From Nephrocerus scutellatus (taxonomy: Eukaryota > Arthropoda > Insecta > Diptera > Pipunculidae), in assembly GCA_947095585.1 (NCBI GenBank), contig OX352763.1, positions 47,858,981 through 47,922,980 of the forward strand: DNA of 64,000 nt, given 5' to 3'. Shown piece by piece: positions 30,824 to 41,574 of this stretch. The first letter of the stretch is position 1. Every line of letters begins with the position of its first letter. The notes under the pieces are model-generated. The model had not been told where the DNA came from and made no database searches. It worked only from the letters and a program-made list of their open reading frames with translations. A program made the translations under genes and the position numbers.

Positions 30824-30934
30824 CTTTATCCGAATTGGGGGGTTGGCTATCATCCCCATCATGGACTGCATTACCATCACCACCACCATCACCAGATGCC
30901 GCCTTCCTCCCGGGTCTTGTCACGCATATTCTAG
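30821..30934 (+). CDS. CG9650: Candidate stop-codon readthrough extension of the BCL11 orthologue
   Basis: The annotated stop is TGA followed by C, the leaky UGA-C context known from many fly readthrough genes. The same frame then stays open for 36 codons to TAG at 30932-30934. The peptide starts LYPNWGVGYHPHHGLHY and continues with six histidines, then QMPPSSRVLSRIF. In this frame the His run mixes CAT and CAC, giving one amino acid. In the other frames the same DNA gives mixed Pro/Ser or Thr/Ile, which favours the His frame being the selected one. Caution: the stretch is open in all three + frames because of its triplet composition. Alternatives are a recent nonsense mutation in this strain, a sequencing error, or plain 3' UTR. 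Confidence 0.45.
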
Positions 30935-33334
30935 GACCTCACTGCAGCTGCACTCACCAGTCATCGTGTAAATAGAAGTCTTATTCCCCTCCTCGTTATA
31001 CCATCAACAAAGAAACCCACATGTAAATAGAAAAACCGAGTTATCTGACCGTTCGCTCGCTTTCTTACTATCTGAAGACGAGAAGATATACCAACTTTTA
31101 AAGTTGAAACGCAACCAAATAGGTTATAAATTTATATACATACGTATAATATGATAGTAGAATTACATATATTTGTACATTATCCTGATTTTGTTCGCAA
31201 ACAACCAGAGGCATATAATACCAAAGCAATGATTTATTGAAAACAACAAAAGAGCCCAACCCAACAAATCTTTTCGTATTATTCAAAAAGGCGATCCCTA
31301 GTAATTAGTGGTCAATAAGTACCGAAAATCTACAAAATCGGAAGAATAATGCAGTTCAGAATATCATAGACTATCTGTTAGTGTACCTAAAATAGTAACA
31401 TTATTGTGTATATTATAAATTATACTTGTAATTATTTCGCAAGAGACTCGTAATGTTCCAAATGTGTGTACTTTGTAAAAAAAAAAAACAAACAAAAAAA
31501 TCAAATAAACGAAACAAAATCCTAATTATGTATTTTATTATTATTACTATTATTAATTATATTTTTATTATTATTATTTGATTATATATGAACGCGCTTT
31601 AGATATTATTCGTTATTTTTTATTCTATTAATTAGAAGAAGAAGAAGTAGAAGAGTAAAAAGAAACACATGCAAAAATGAGTGTTAATGTATCTAACTAA
31701 TCCACCTAGTTTTATTGAGAAATACAAAAAAAATCATTATTGTGTTTTTTTTTAAATGAAGCAAAAAAAAGTCACTTGTTGTTTTTTAAAAAGTTAATTT
31801 TGGAAATAATAATAATTTTTTTTAAATTATAAATTTCTATGTAATATTTTGTATTTAAGATTTTGAGTATTTGTATTAAGACTGACTGATTAAAAAAATA
31901 ATTACATTGTTTATTTCGATTCGTTGTTTGTTGTTGATTTTTGTTGCTTAATTGCAGTTGCTCTTGCAAGCGAATACAATCTCGATAGGTGTGTCGCGTA
32001 TTATTAAAGTTTTTCTGTTTCTTTGGATTGTTTGTCTTTTGTTCTTCTTGCAAAATAATTTGTTTAGTTTTATTTGCTGACTGCTGTAAAATACGAAACC
32101 AAAATTAAAACTTTAGAAATTATTGCACGCTACTTGTTTGTACATTTTTTTTTCGAAACCAGGTAGGTAATCGTTCAGTTCTACAAATGACTGAGTTGCA
32201 ACTCAACGTTGTATCGAAATCGTGATTGTTTTTACTCCCCTGGAATACGACACATGTACGTCGTAGAGTGACTCGCATTTACCAATACATTAACACATAC
32301 AATTTTACCTAAATACAAAATGTACAAAACTGATCTTTATATGTGAACATTTATAAACTTACGTGAATGTACAATATAAAAGGAAAACACAAATTACAAG
32401 TAATTGTCAGAAGAAAATATTTTTTTTTAATTACAAATATTTCATGTTATTTAATTAACACAAATAAACAAACAAATCAATTACAATTGTTCTCTAAGGA
32501 CGAAAAGAAATCAACTTACGAATTTCCAATAGCAAACACTTTACAACTTACAAATATATAATACAATTAAGAACGCAAACAGGAAAACATTAATAATACA
32601 ACTGATACAAATACAAAGACAACAAATTGTATTTTTTTTTTAGTTTTATAGGTATGCGTAGGAAGTGTAAATTCTGAATAATACAAGAAAGTTGTTTACC
32701 AATAATAAATAAGAAAACAAACTAAAATTATAATAGTAGTAATGAACTAATATAAAATGAATTATTCATCTAGTAAATTACAGAACGAAGCTACAATATA
32801 ATTTATTGCAGTCCCATTTATTAATATGTAATTAGGAAATTATAAGAAGAATTATTACTACTGCGATTAAAAACAAATTAAAAAAATTAAAAGTTAAAGA
32901 CAAAAAACAAATAGCTACCACTATAATTTTTAGAAAAATGAAAAAAATATTACCTATAACAACATAAATAATGTAAAAATTAAATTTTAAAATTTAAAAA
33001 ATTGTACTAATCAATTGTAGAAGGGTATCGAGACAAAATTCCAGCATTCCTAAAAAATTAAAGGAAAACAATTAGCATATTATAAAGTGAAAAACTAATT
33101 TTATTAATAAATGTCTGTGTTATATGAGCGAAAATTGTGTAAAATAGAAATTGAAATGAAACGCAAAACATTTCAACCAACAAACAAACAAACAAAAACA
33201 TTACATAAAACAAAAAATCAAAAAATGAATAAAACATATTAAAATCTTGAATTGTGTTATTGTACTTTTTGTTTTGTTGGTCCTGCCAACTTCAAACCAC
33301 TTCTGGTTTGCAATTAGTAGTTCGCGCATCTGAA
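30824..33334 (+). other. 3' UTR and AT-rich 3' flank of the BCL11 orthologue
   Basis: After the stop the DNA becomes extremely AT-rich with no open frame of note. The first clear AATAAA poly(A) signal is at 31504-31509, just after an A-run. Further AATAAA-like hexamers occur downstream, near 32463 and 33106, so a long or alternatively ended 3' UTR is possible. Neural zinc-finger genes in flies often have long 3' UTRs, but the real end cannot be read from sequence alone. Confidence 0.6.
31504..31509 (+). terminator. Candidate poly(A) signal AATAAA
   Basis: Canonical hexamer about 680 bases after the stop codon, in a strongly A/T-rich context. Its use in cleavage is inferred. Confidence 0.4.
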
Positions 33335-33410
33335 CATCATCATCATCAGTATCAACATTATCATTATAGGTGGCTCTACAACTACAGTCCTCCTGGCATC
33401 CCCGCAAAAA
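33335..33410 (-). mobile_element. 3' tail fragment of an RTE-like retrotransposon
   Basis: The + strand shows CATCATCATCA-type triplets followed by GTGGCTCTACAACTACAGTC and CCTCCTGGCATCCCCGCA. This resembles the start of the RTE-like block at 51961 (CATCATCATATTTGGCTCTA, then CCTGGCCTCCCGCATAAAG). In minus orientation it is the last few dozen bases and triplet tail of such an element. There is no coding content. Confidence 0.55.
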
Positions 33411-33424
33411 AAGTTGTTGGTCAC

Positions 33425-33745
33425 TCTATGTGTTCCGTTCCGTATATGGTGCATTGTGTGGAGCGTTTGACTGGAATATAGATGGCTTTGGTTCGAATCT
33501 CCCAAGATTTTTTTTTTACTTTTCAAATATCTCTAAAGTTCTCGGATTGTGGAATTGCTCAGAAGCCCACTTGTCTGTATACGAGTATGTATAGAGAGTA
33601 GAAAAAATTTACTGTTGATCTGTTGTTTCGTGGCGTAGTGATAAGAGTGTTTAACTTGACTAGAGGTAGATAGAGGAGCGAATCTCCAAGAGGTTTTTAA
33701 TTTGAAGTGAACCTTTTTTACAGAGGGGGCTAAAATTTTCAAGCG
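33425..33745 (+). mobile_element. Two tandem tRNA-like SINE remnants
   Basis: Two related tRNA-like heads lie about 180 bp apart. The first, around 33440-33505, has a B box GGTTCGAATCT at 33490-33500 and a weak A box (TATATGGTGCATTGTG). The second, around 33625-33690, has an A box TGGCGTAGTGA at 33631-33641 and a B-like GAGCGAATCTCC near 33676-33687. Each is followed by a T/A-rich body. Neither folds into an obviously intact tRNA, so they are more likely degraded SINE heads than tRNA genes. No target duplication was found. Confidence 0.5.
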
Positions 33746-33794
33746 TTACACTGTTATTACTCTGTTGTTCACTTTTGTTTTTGTTTTATGCCTC

Positions 33795-34705
33795 GTTTTC
33801 TATAGTTATATGTTATATGTATAAAACTATATATGTATATAACTACAAATATAATTATATATATTTATATATATAATCTACTGTACGTGTGTATGTCACT
33901 GAACTCCTCCTAAACGGCTGGACCGAGTTCAATGAATTTTTTTGTATGCGTTTAGGTGACGCCCTGGATGGTTTAGATTCACAAATCAGCGCTGGTATCG
34001 TTTTTTTCCGAACCAAGCCATTTTCCAAGCGATTCGTATGAAACTCGGAATGTAGGACTAATATGCGACTTTAAGATTTGTTCCTATGAAAATTCTGTGG
34101 TCTCGGACTCGGAATGTAGGACTAATATGCGACTATAAGATTTGTTCCTATGGAAATTCTGGGATCTGGCCAATACTGTCTGGAACTTTGGGAACCACGC
34201 CATTTCCCAAGCGATTCGTATGGAACTCGGAATGTAGGACTAATATGCACTATAAGATTTGTTCCTATGGAAATTCTGAGATTTGGCCAATAGGGTCTGG
34301 AACTTTGGGAACCAACCCATTTCCCAAGCGATTCGTATGAAACTCGGAATGTAGGACTAAGATCCGACTAAAAGATTTGTTTCTATGGAAATTCTGGGAT
34401 CTTGCCAATACGGTCTGGAACTTTGGGAACCACGCCATTTCCCAAGCGAATGTAGGACTAATGCGACTAAAAGATTTGTTCCTTAAAACTCTGGGATTTG
34501 GCCAATAGGGTCTGGAATTTTCAATAGAATAGGGTCAATGGAATTTTTTCCTATGGAAATTCTGGGATCTGGCCAATAGGGTCTGGCATTTTTTGGAACT
34601 ATGCCATTTCTCAAGCGATTCGTATGAAATTCGGTATGTAAAAAGTTTCACTTCAACCGGGCGTAAAAGTTACACGCACACTTTTTTTAACTATAGTAAA
34701 TACGG
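33795..34705 (+). mobile_element. Dispersed repeat with a 117-bp satellite core
   Basis: Left part: a TA-rich microsatellite (33800-33885), then CTCCTCCTAAACGGCTGGAC and AGTTCAATGAATTTTTTTGT. Core (about 34000-34640): roughly five units of about 117 bp, each with CCCAAGCGATTCGTATGAAA, GGAATGTAGGACTAATATGC, TTTGTTCCTATGGAAATTCT and GGCCAATAGGGTCTGGAA, some internally deleted. Right part: CACTTCAACCGGGCGTAAAA near 34650. The 'TA run, then CTCCTAAACGGCTGGAC' start is familiar to me from arthropod dispersed repeats, but I cannot name the family. The open frame 34086-34340 is just the satellite read through. Confidence 0.65.
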
Positions 34706-35389
34706 GAAAATGCAGGTGGTTCATCTTCATTACTGGATATGTTCTATCCACTTAATATACGTTTTCATAAATAGTTTAGATATCACACAAGCTCTTGTCC
34801 AGTCTCCAGTCTCATGGGCCATTTCTTTCTTTTGAATGTGGATTAGTGTTGAAATGGCCCGCAATGACGATGAGTTTGATAACAAAAGATTTTAGTATCA
34901 AATAAATCGAGTTCAATTTTGTGAACTTGAGTTCAGTATTTATGCACTCAGTGCGATTTTTTCAATCAAAAGAACGCCACATAGCTAACAATTGAATGTT
35001 GAATTTTAGCGTAAGCGATTTTGACAGTTTTTGTCAAGACAAAAATGTTGTGGTTTAATGCGTCCCTGTACTTTTTGTGTGTTTGATCTCTGTGGGTGAT
35101 TTGTGTGCCAATTTACTCTTTTACTCATTTTACTACATAAAGAAGAACAGACCTAATATATAAAACAAGACTGGCTGACAAAACCTTTTGTTCTGTATTA
35201 GAAAGTAAAACAATTTAATTACCAAATATTTTTTTAATATTTTTAGAATAAATGAAGACCCGTGCAATTGCACAAAATATATTTTTTCATGCATATGTTG
35301 TTGTGTTCCATTATATCTACGCAAGAACGATTATGAACTTATACTAAGTTGTGTTATTTTATAAGTCTTATAATACTCTTTTGGGTATA
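34706..35389. other. Non-coding spacer
   Basis: No gene or repeat recognised. AT-rich, with short open frames only. Confidence 0.4.
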
Positions 35390-37172
35390 ATGGAAAATAA
35401 TCGAAAGAGACATTTGACATCAGATGTCAAATTTGAAAATGCTTAGATCATTTTATTCTGAACACGCTCATACTCTGAGCAAATAAGAAAAATGAGCATT
35501 TTTCTTGGGAACACTTTGACTGCTCTGAACTAATTTATGAAAACACCAAATGACAGAATATTGTGAAAACTTGTTGTTCTATGTGTAAGTTGATATCGAT
35601 AACAAAAAACGACATCAATAAAAATACAATTCAGTAAATAAAAATGTAAGTTGAAGTAAGCATAAAACATTTATGTCTCGTTTCATTTGCTGGGTTCATT
35701 TGTGCGTGAGCTAAGATTTCTCTCTCTCTCCACAACCAAAACCAAACAGCGCAGCCGACTGCGCAGCACACACCGCACACAGTCATTAAAGTACGACGAT
35801 ATTCTGATGGCACAATATGAAATTAAAAAAAAACAACCCATAAAAATACAATTTTTCATGTAAATTCTCTAATAGGAGATGGGTATGTGTAAAAATTTGA
35901 AGAAAATCAAGCTAATTTTTAAAAAATGTATATGGGCATACCTCGGACCTCAGGGCCACACTCCAAAAACTTTACAAAAAATGTTATCCATCGGAGACGT
36001 ATATAAAATTTAAAAAAAATCGGGTTACGTTTTTTAAAAAATTTGTTGAGGCCCCATGACCTTCCAACCTTGTCTCCAAATTTTTTGCAAAAAGTGTTGC
36101 CCATCGGAGATACACACGTATATAAAATTTAAAAAAAAAAACGGGTTAATTTTTTTAAAATAATTTTTGGGGCCCAATGACCCTGGGGCCCGGGGTCTTC
36201 AAATTTTTTACAAAAAGTTTTGTCTGTCGGAGATACACATGTTTATTAAATTTGACGAAAATCGGGTTAATTTTTTTAAAAAAAAGTTATGGGGCCCCAC
36301 GAACCCGGGCCCGGGGTCTCCAAATTTTTTACAAAAAGTGTTGTCTATCGGAGATACACATGTGTATTAAATTTGAAGAAAATCGGGATAATTTTTTTAA
36401 AAAAAGTTATGGGGCCCCACGAACCCGGGCCCGGGGTCTCCAAAATTTTTACAAGAAGTGTTGTATATCAGAAATACACATGTGCATAAAATTTAAAGAA
36501 AATCGAGTAAAATTTTGTAAAATATTTGTAGGGGAGCCCACCGACCCCGTGGCCCGAGGGTCATCAAATTTTTATAGAAAGTGTTGTCATCGGAGATATG
36601 TATGTGTGCAAAATTTCAATAAAATAGGACTTTGGGAAGTGGGTCAAAAATTGATCGCAATGTTCCATGACACACAAATCCACAAATCCACAAATACACG
36701 CAAGTGAAGTTAATATAGAGAATTTAAAAAATGTATAAAGGCCTTGCGGCCGAACCCGGGGCCCGATCACTACCAAATAATAAGTATTGTTTAATGGGTA
36801 TACACATGTGTACAAAATTTCAGGAAAATCGGGCTTTAGAAAGTGCGTTAAAAATTAATAACTAAAAAAAAAATTGTATGGGAGAAGGGGCTCCCCGGGG
36901 GGACCCCGGTGCCCGATCGCTTCAAAAATTTTACAAAAAGTTTTGTCCATCGGAGATACTCATGCGTATAAAATTTGAAGAAAATCGGGAACTTTTTTCA
37001 TAAAATTTGTATGGGTTCTTCCACGACCTAGGGGCCCGATCACTTCCAAATTTTTACAGAAAGTGTTGTCCAGGAAGTGGGTTAAAAATTTATCACAAGA
37101 TTTGGTGTGCCAGCCAGCCAGCCACCCGGCCGGCCGCCACGGGCAAGTGAAGTTAATATAGAGAATTTAAAA
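35390..37172 (+). mobile_element. Microsatellite-bearing repeat family, copy 3 (outer copy, split)
   Basis: The core at about 35390-35829 matches copy 1 (9945-10375) almost base for base, including the GACATCAGATGTC palindrome and GTCTCGTTTCATTTGCTGGG. The rest resumes at about 36731 with AAAGGCCTTGCGGCCGAACC and runs through the GGGGCCC repeats and a CCAGCCAGCCACC microsatellite (37111-37130) to the right end GAGAATTTAAAAA near 37172. Between these parts lies the complete inner copy (next entry). The far-left A-rich terminus of the outer copy is missing. Confidence 0.75.
35830..36730 (+). mobile_element. Microsatellite-bearing repeat family, copy 4 (nested inside copy 3)
   Basis: Begins with CAACCCATAAAAATACAATT and TTCATGTAAATTCTCTAATA, and ends AATATAGAGAATTTAAAAA. 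Inside are about six degenerate units with GGGGCCC, AAAAAGTGTTG and TCGGAGATACACATGTGT motifs. Some units are so alike (36290-36400 and 36410-36520) that they look recently amplified. A short CCACAAAT repeat near 36675-36695 takes the place of the usual microsatellite. It sits exactly where copies 1 and 5 read TTAAAAAAATTTATAAGGGC, so the insertion point is within an A/T junction and no target duplication is evident. Confidence 0.75.
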
Positions 37173-37238
37173 ATAAAACTCATTTTATATGGAGAATTTT
37201 CTTTTCCGCATTACATTCACAATTGACCCCGAATTGAC
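37173..37238. other. Short spacer between two repeats
   Basis: Sixty-odd bases without recognisable content. Confidence 0.4.
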
Positions 37239-37750
37239 TTATGCGTGTACAACAACAGTTATAACAGGTGCTCAAAGTGTCCTCCTTGGTTTTGAATGCA
37301 TGCTAGAGACCGTTTTTGGGGTGGTGGTTTGAAGGGACCGATTAACTTGTTCCCAATTACACCTGCCTACATATTGACGCTACATTTGTGTTGAAATTAT
37401 GACTGTCTCCTTCTGTGTGGATTTTCCGTAGCCCATATTAAAGTTCGTCCGTTCAAAGAATTATGCTAATAAACTCGTTTTCATCCAAACTCCGCTCCAG
37501 TAACCCAGTTAGAAAACTCAAGTCTGTTTTAGAAATTATCGGGAAGCAGTTTTTGTACGGATTTAAGGTGGTATGGATAAAGATTTTCTCCATTAGAAAC
37601 ATTAGTACATTAGAAATTTTATGTCTGGTAACATTGAATTGCAAAACTAAGCGTCTGATGCAGTGAAATCTAAAAACGGGCTCTAGCATGCATAAAAAAC
37701 CAAGGAGGACACATTGAGTACCTGTTATAACTCTTGCTGTACACACATAA
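37239..37750. mobile_element. DNA transposon remnant with about 80-bp terminal inverted repeats
   Basis: The left end (37239-37318: TTATGCGTGTACAAC, GTTATAACAGGTGCTCAAAG, TGTCCTCCTTGGTTTT, GCATGCTAGAG) is matched by the reverse complement of 37671-37750 with about 85-90% identity by eye. The 350-bp interior has open frames on both strands (37463-37666 + and 37453-37755 -) without a recognisable transposase motif. The total is 512 bp, so it is most likely a non-autonomous derivative of a cut-and-paste transposon with long inverted repeats. The superfamily is not assigned and no clear target duplication was read. Confidence 0.75.
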
Positions 37751-38288
37751 AACAAAAATTATCTGAACCACACAAAATTTTTTAATCATAGCCATGGAAG
37801 CTTAAACCCTTTTTTTAAAAAAATTTCCTGCTGCAGGTTATCACAAGTATTATAAAATCTTAAAGACAAAAATTGCTGAACTCGAACAGCGGTTACAGGC
37901 GTTTTCCAATATTGTTCATCAAGCGTGGATACTGCTGATAGCAATACCATCAAAACAAAGACATTATATCGTAACGTTACCAAAGAATCGGACACAAAAA
38001 AGCAGTTACGTTAAAAAGTATTGTTATTCAAGTTTTAATTTTATTTGAGTAGTTTTTAGAAGTAGAATTTTTATTGACTTTCTGTCTCAGTAGCTGTACG
38101 TGCCTTTTTCGTTTGTTAGGCCTGGTACTACAAACGAATCAGTAACGTTTTCACTGTTGAGTGGTTGGTTCGTAGAAATTCTTCTTATTATTGTTATTTT
38201 TAATATTTTTAGATTTTTTATTTTATTATTATCTTATTTTACGTATATTTTCATCATCTGGACGGGTTCGGTATTTTTACTTTGTAAA

Positions 38289-39181
38289 ATGAACTCTTAT
38301 TTTGAAATTCATTTCACAAATATTCGCGGCATTAAAAGTAATTTCAACTCGATCGTAGCACATCTTGACGCGAATAAACCTGCGGTTCTAAGTTTATGTG
38401 AAACGCAGGCCTCTTATATGGGTACCCCAAATGCTTTTCAATGTCCGGAGTATTCTCGTGTCGACTGTTTGGTTCCTCATCGTGGGGTGGACATCAGTTT
38501 TAGTGTACCTAATTTTAATATTCCAAACAGTAATCCCATGTTCAATACGATATGGATTGAAATTGTAATTTCAAACCATTCGATGTTTATTTGTTCCCTT
38601 TATCGTAGTCCTAATTTGTCACCTGATGACACTAATATTGAGTTTAATTACTTATCAGACACTATAGACAAGATTTACCAATCATCACCAACATCAGAAT
38701 TGGTAGTCTTGGATAATTTTAATGTCCACAATGATTCATGGTTGACCTATTCGAATGGTAGAGATCGATCAGGTGAAACCGCTGAACTATTTTCAAATGT
38801 TAATCTTTTCACCCAACTCGTTGATAAGCCAACTAGGTATCGCGATACTACTGGTCAATCCTCACCTTTTAGATTTATTTCTTACAACTATGCCTGATAA
38901 ATATTCAATTGATGTATCTGCTCCATTAGGTCTTTCTGACCATGCTTTGATAGTAGCCAAATTTTCAATATCACCAGCCCTTATAGAGCCTACAAGTAAA
39001 AGGCTACTCTGGCACTATAAAAATGCTAACTGGGAGCTCCTGAACCAATTTTATAACTCATTTGATTGGTCAACCTGTTTTTCCAGCAATAATGCTGATG
39101 CAGCATCACAACTTATCACGTCAACCATTTTGCTAGGAATGAAAAATTGCATTCCTTCTTCATTTAAAAAAAAATACTCAT
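38289..39181 (+). pseudogene. APE-type endonuclease domain of the non-LTR retrotransposon (broken)
   Basis: This domain nicks target DNA for target-primed reverse transcription. It starts at MNSYFEIHFTNIRGIKSNFN, with the usual N-terminal 'NIRG' strand and a LSLCETQAS segment carrying the catalytic Glu. A SLYRSP motif and an SDHALIV motif (catalytic His) follow. The canonical GDFN motif reads LDNFNVHNDSWL here, so the catalytic Asp has become Asn or shifted. A frameshift near 38880 moves the last part (LGLSDHALIVAKF) to another frame, which ends at 39181. The upstream ATG at 38100 opens a hydrophobic stretch that I take as 5' UTR. Confidence 0.8.
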
Positions 39182-39241
39182 AAAAATAAATGGTTTAACG
39201 AACATTGCAGGTCAGCAGTCGCGTGTAAAAAAGCAGCCCAT

Positions 39242-41157
39242 TTGGACTACGTTAATTGCACTTCTGAAGAAAACCTTGTAAAGTTTCGAATAGCTAGAAA
39301 CAGATCAAACGCTATATTGAAAAGGTCCAAAATAATATATGACCTTAAGATTCGAGATAGCATGCGAAAAAATTTGGATTCCGATTCAAACAGTCGAAGC
39401 TTTTGGTCGTTTGCTGCATTGGTTAAAAGAAACTTTACAGACAATACTTCTTCTATTCCTTCTTTATTTCATAATGGTATTCATTATAGAACTGATATTG
39501 AGAAAGCTAATCTATTAGCTTCTAATTTCGCTGGTGCGTCTACTCCTCCTTTAACTAATCAAAGCCCACCAACTCTCCCGAATCTAGGCCCAGGTATGTC
39601 TAAAATCTATTTTCGGAAACGGGTTGTTTCAAAGATTCTGAAAGAACTTGACCCCAATAAAGCGACTGGCCCCGACGGTATTCCGCCCTTAGTATTGAAA
39701 AGTTGTCATCTTACTTTGGCAAAACCGCTTAGCAAATTGTTTCATCTCTCAATGAAGACAGGTGTTTTACCATCATTTTGGAAAATAGCAAATATTCAAC
39801 CCGTTCCGAAAAAAGGTGAAAAATCGGCACCTACGAACTACCGTCCTATTGCTTTGTTGTCGGTTCTATCAAAGGTAATGGAATTTACGTTAATTTCAGA
39901 CTAATGAACTATCTGGATTCGAATGTTCTTTTATCCGATGTGCAGTATGGATTTCGTAAAAATCGCTCTTCAGGTGAACTAATAACGTGCATGACTCATT
40001 GTTTGGAGCAAAGCATTGAAAACCTAGGTTAATCAAGCGTCGTTTCCTTAGATATTGCTAAAGCTTTTGATAGAGTATGGTATGATTGTCTTATTAATAA
40101 GATTCGTGCGCTGAACTTACACTCCTCTCTCATTACATGGATTGAGAATTATTTATGGAACCGTAACATAAAAGTTGTATTAAATGGTATATCTTCAGAT
40201 TCACATGGGATCAATGCTGGCGTTCCTCAAGGATCATCCTTGTATTCCACACTCTTCTTGATGTATATCAACGACCTGTTGTCTTCTACAACCAGTGATA
40301 TCCATTCATTTGCTGATGATACAACACTATCGGCTTCCATTGAGTTTGTCAGTCAAAAAGAATGCAATTCTCGCTTAAATGGTTCGCGTGAATTAATGAC
40401 TTTGACTATTCTGTCTAATATTCAAATCATTCTTGATTGGGGCATTTCTAACAGAGTAGAATTTAACCCAAATAAATTCCAGTCTTGCCTTTTTTCTCAG
40501 AAGACAACTAAACATTATGTTCCACCTGTTATTAATGGTACCTCTATTGCCAGATCTGATTCACTTAAGTTGTTAGGTTTAAAAGTATCAAGTGATCTTT
40601 CCTGCAAAGAACATATTTATGAAATTTCAAAAAGTGCTAGCCAATGTTTAGGCTTCATAAGACGTTGTAACTTCTACTTCACTCCCTCTGAAGTATTAAG
40701 ATTATATAAATCTTATGTTCGACCAATTTTAGAATTTAATTTATATTTGTGGGGTGGTTCTCCAAGATCGCATTTGGTTCATCTTGATGGTGTTCAGAAT
40801 AGAGTTATCCGTTTGATAAACGATGTAACCATTACTTCGTCTCTTGATACTTTGGAGCACAGACGAAATGTAGGAGCTTTATCTGTTTTCTACAAATTTT
40901 ACAACGGTAAATGTTCTTTAGAAACCCGTTCTCTAGTTCCTGGGCCTTTTCTCAGTAACGTAAACACTCGTTTAAGGTGCAATCAACATAGATTCGCCTT
41001 AAAACTTTTTTCATGTAGAACCCAACACTTTAAATCCTCCTTTTTCCCGAGAGTCTCTTCGATGTGGAATAAATTGGTCGAACACGTGTTTCCAGAATCT
41101 TATAATCTGCAGGCGTTCAAATTAGCCGTTAACAACTTCTTGAAGGATGATGGTTAA
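39242..41157 (+). pseudogene. Reverse transcriptase domain of the non-LTR retrotransposon (broken)
   Basis: RT motifs in order: NKATGPDGIPPLVLKSC, KKGEKSAPTNYRPIALLSVL, QYGFRKNRSSGELI, SLDIAKAFDRVW, AGVPQGSSLYSTLFLMYIND and the catalytic SFADDTTL near 40310. A thumb and C-terminal part (YVRPILEFNLYLWGG, VQNRVIRLIND) follows, ending KDDG at 41157. The frame shifts at about 39890 (false stop at 39904) and a TAA interrupts at 40030-40032. Without these lesions the polypeptide would be continuous, so decay is modest. The element inserted in the same direction as the BCL11 orthologue, downstream of it. Confidence 0.88.
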
Positions 41158-41574
41158 AGTATAAAGTATTCATAAGTTGTTTCTTAATAAATATATAAAA
41201 AAAAAAAAAAAAAAAAAAAACAATAAATTGTTTATCAGTATTTTTTAAATTATTTTTATAATTTGTAATATTTTCTTGGTCAAGGTTTTTTGTAGTTTTC
41301 CCTGACCATGATTCATTGATAAAAGTATTTGGACTCGCGTCGTTCTAAATTCGTGTTCGTTTTTCGTATTGCTTTTCCAATGAATCAGGGAGAATTCTGA
41401 GAAAATAAATTGAAACCGGCTACAAACGTGAGGAATGTGATATATTGTAAATCACATTCTTTAAATTTTTATTTTATTTTGAAATTAATAAAGGGCTTAG
41501 CCCAACTTATTGCCGTGATGTAAGTCATTCAGGGAGTCATCCCTTGGCAATAAGTCTCTATATAAAAAAAAAAA

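Larger units (their letters stand above)
38099..41574 (+). mobile_element. Non-LTR retrotransposon, jockey/CR1 group, nearly full length
   Basis: A roughly 3.5 kb element. The 5' border is set by similarity with the deleted copy at 44468. It encodes an APE-type endonuclease followed by a reverse transcriptase. The 3' end is CCCTTGGCAATAAGTCTC, TATA and an A-tail ending at 41574. An internal A-run of about 24 bases at 41197-41220 is not the 3' end, because the shared 3' sequence continues beyond it. The reading frame is broken at about 38890, 39175 and 39890 and by a TAA at 40030-40032, so it is inactive. I place it by motif style and cannot decide between jockey and CR1-like clades. Confidence 0.85.

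Noticed and set aside
30628..30975. Alternative-frame open reading overlapping the end of the last exon
   Set aside because: Shadow of the Ala/Ser-rich tail and CCA/CAC triplets; no independent motif.
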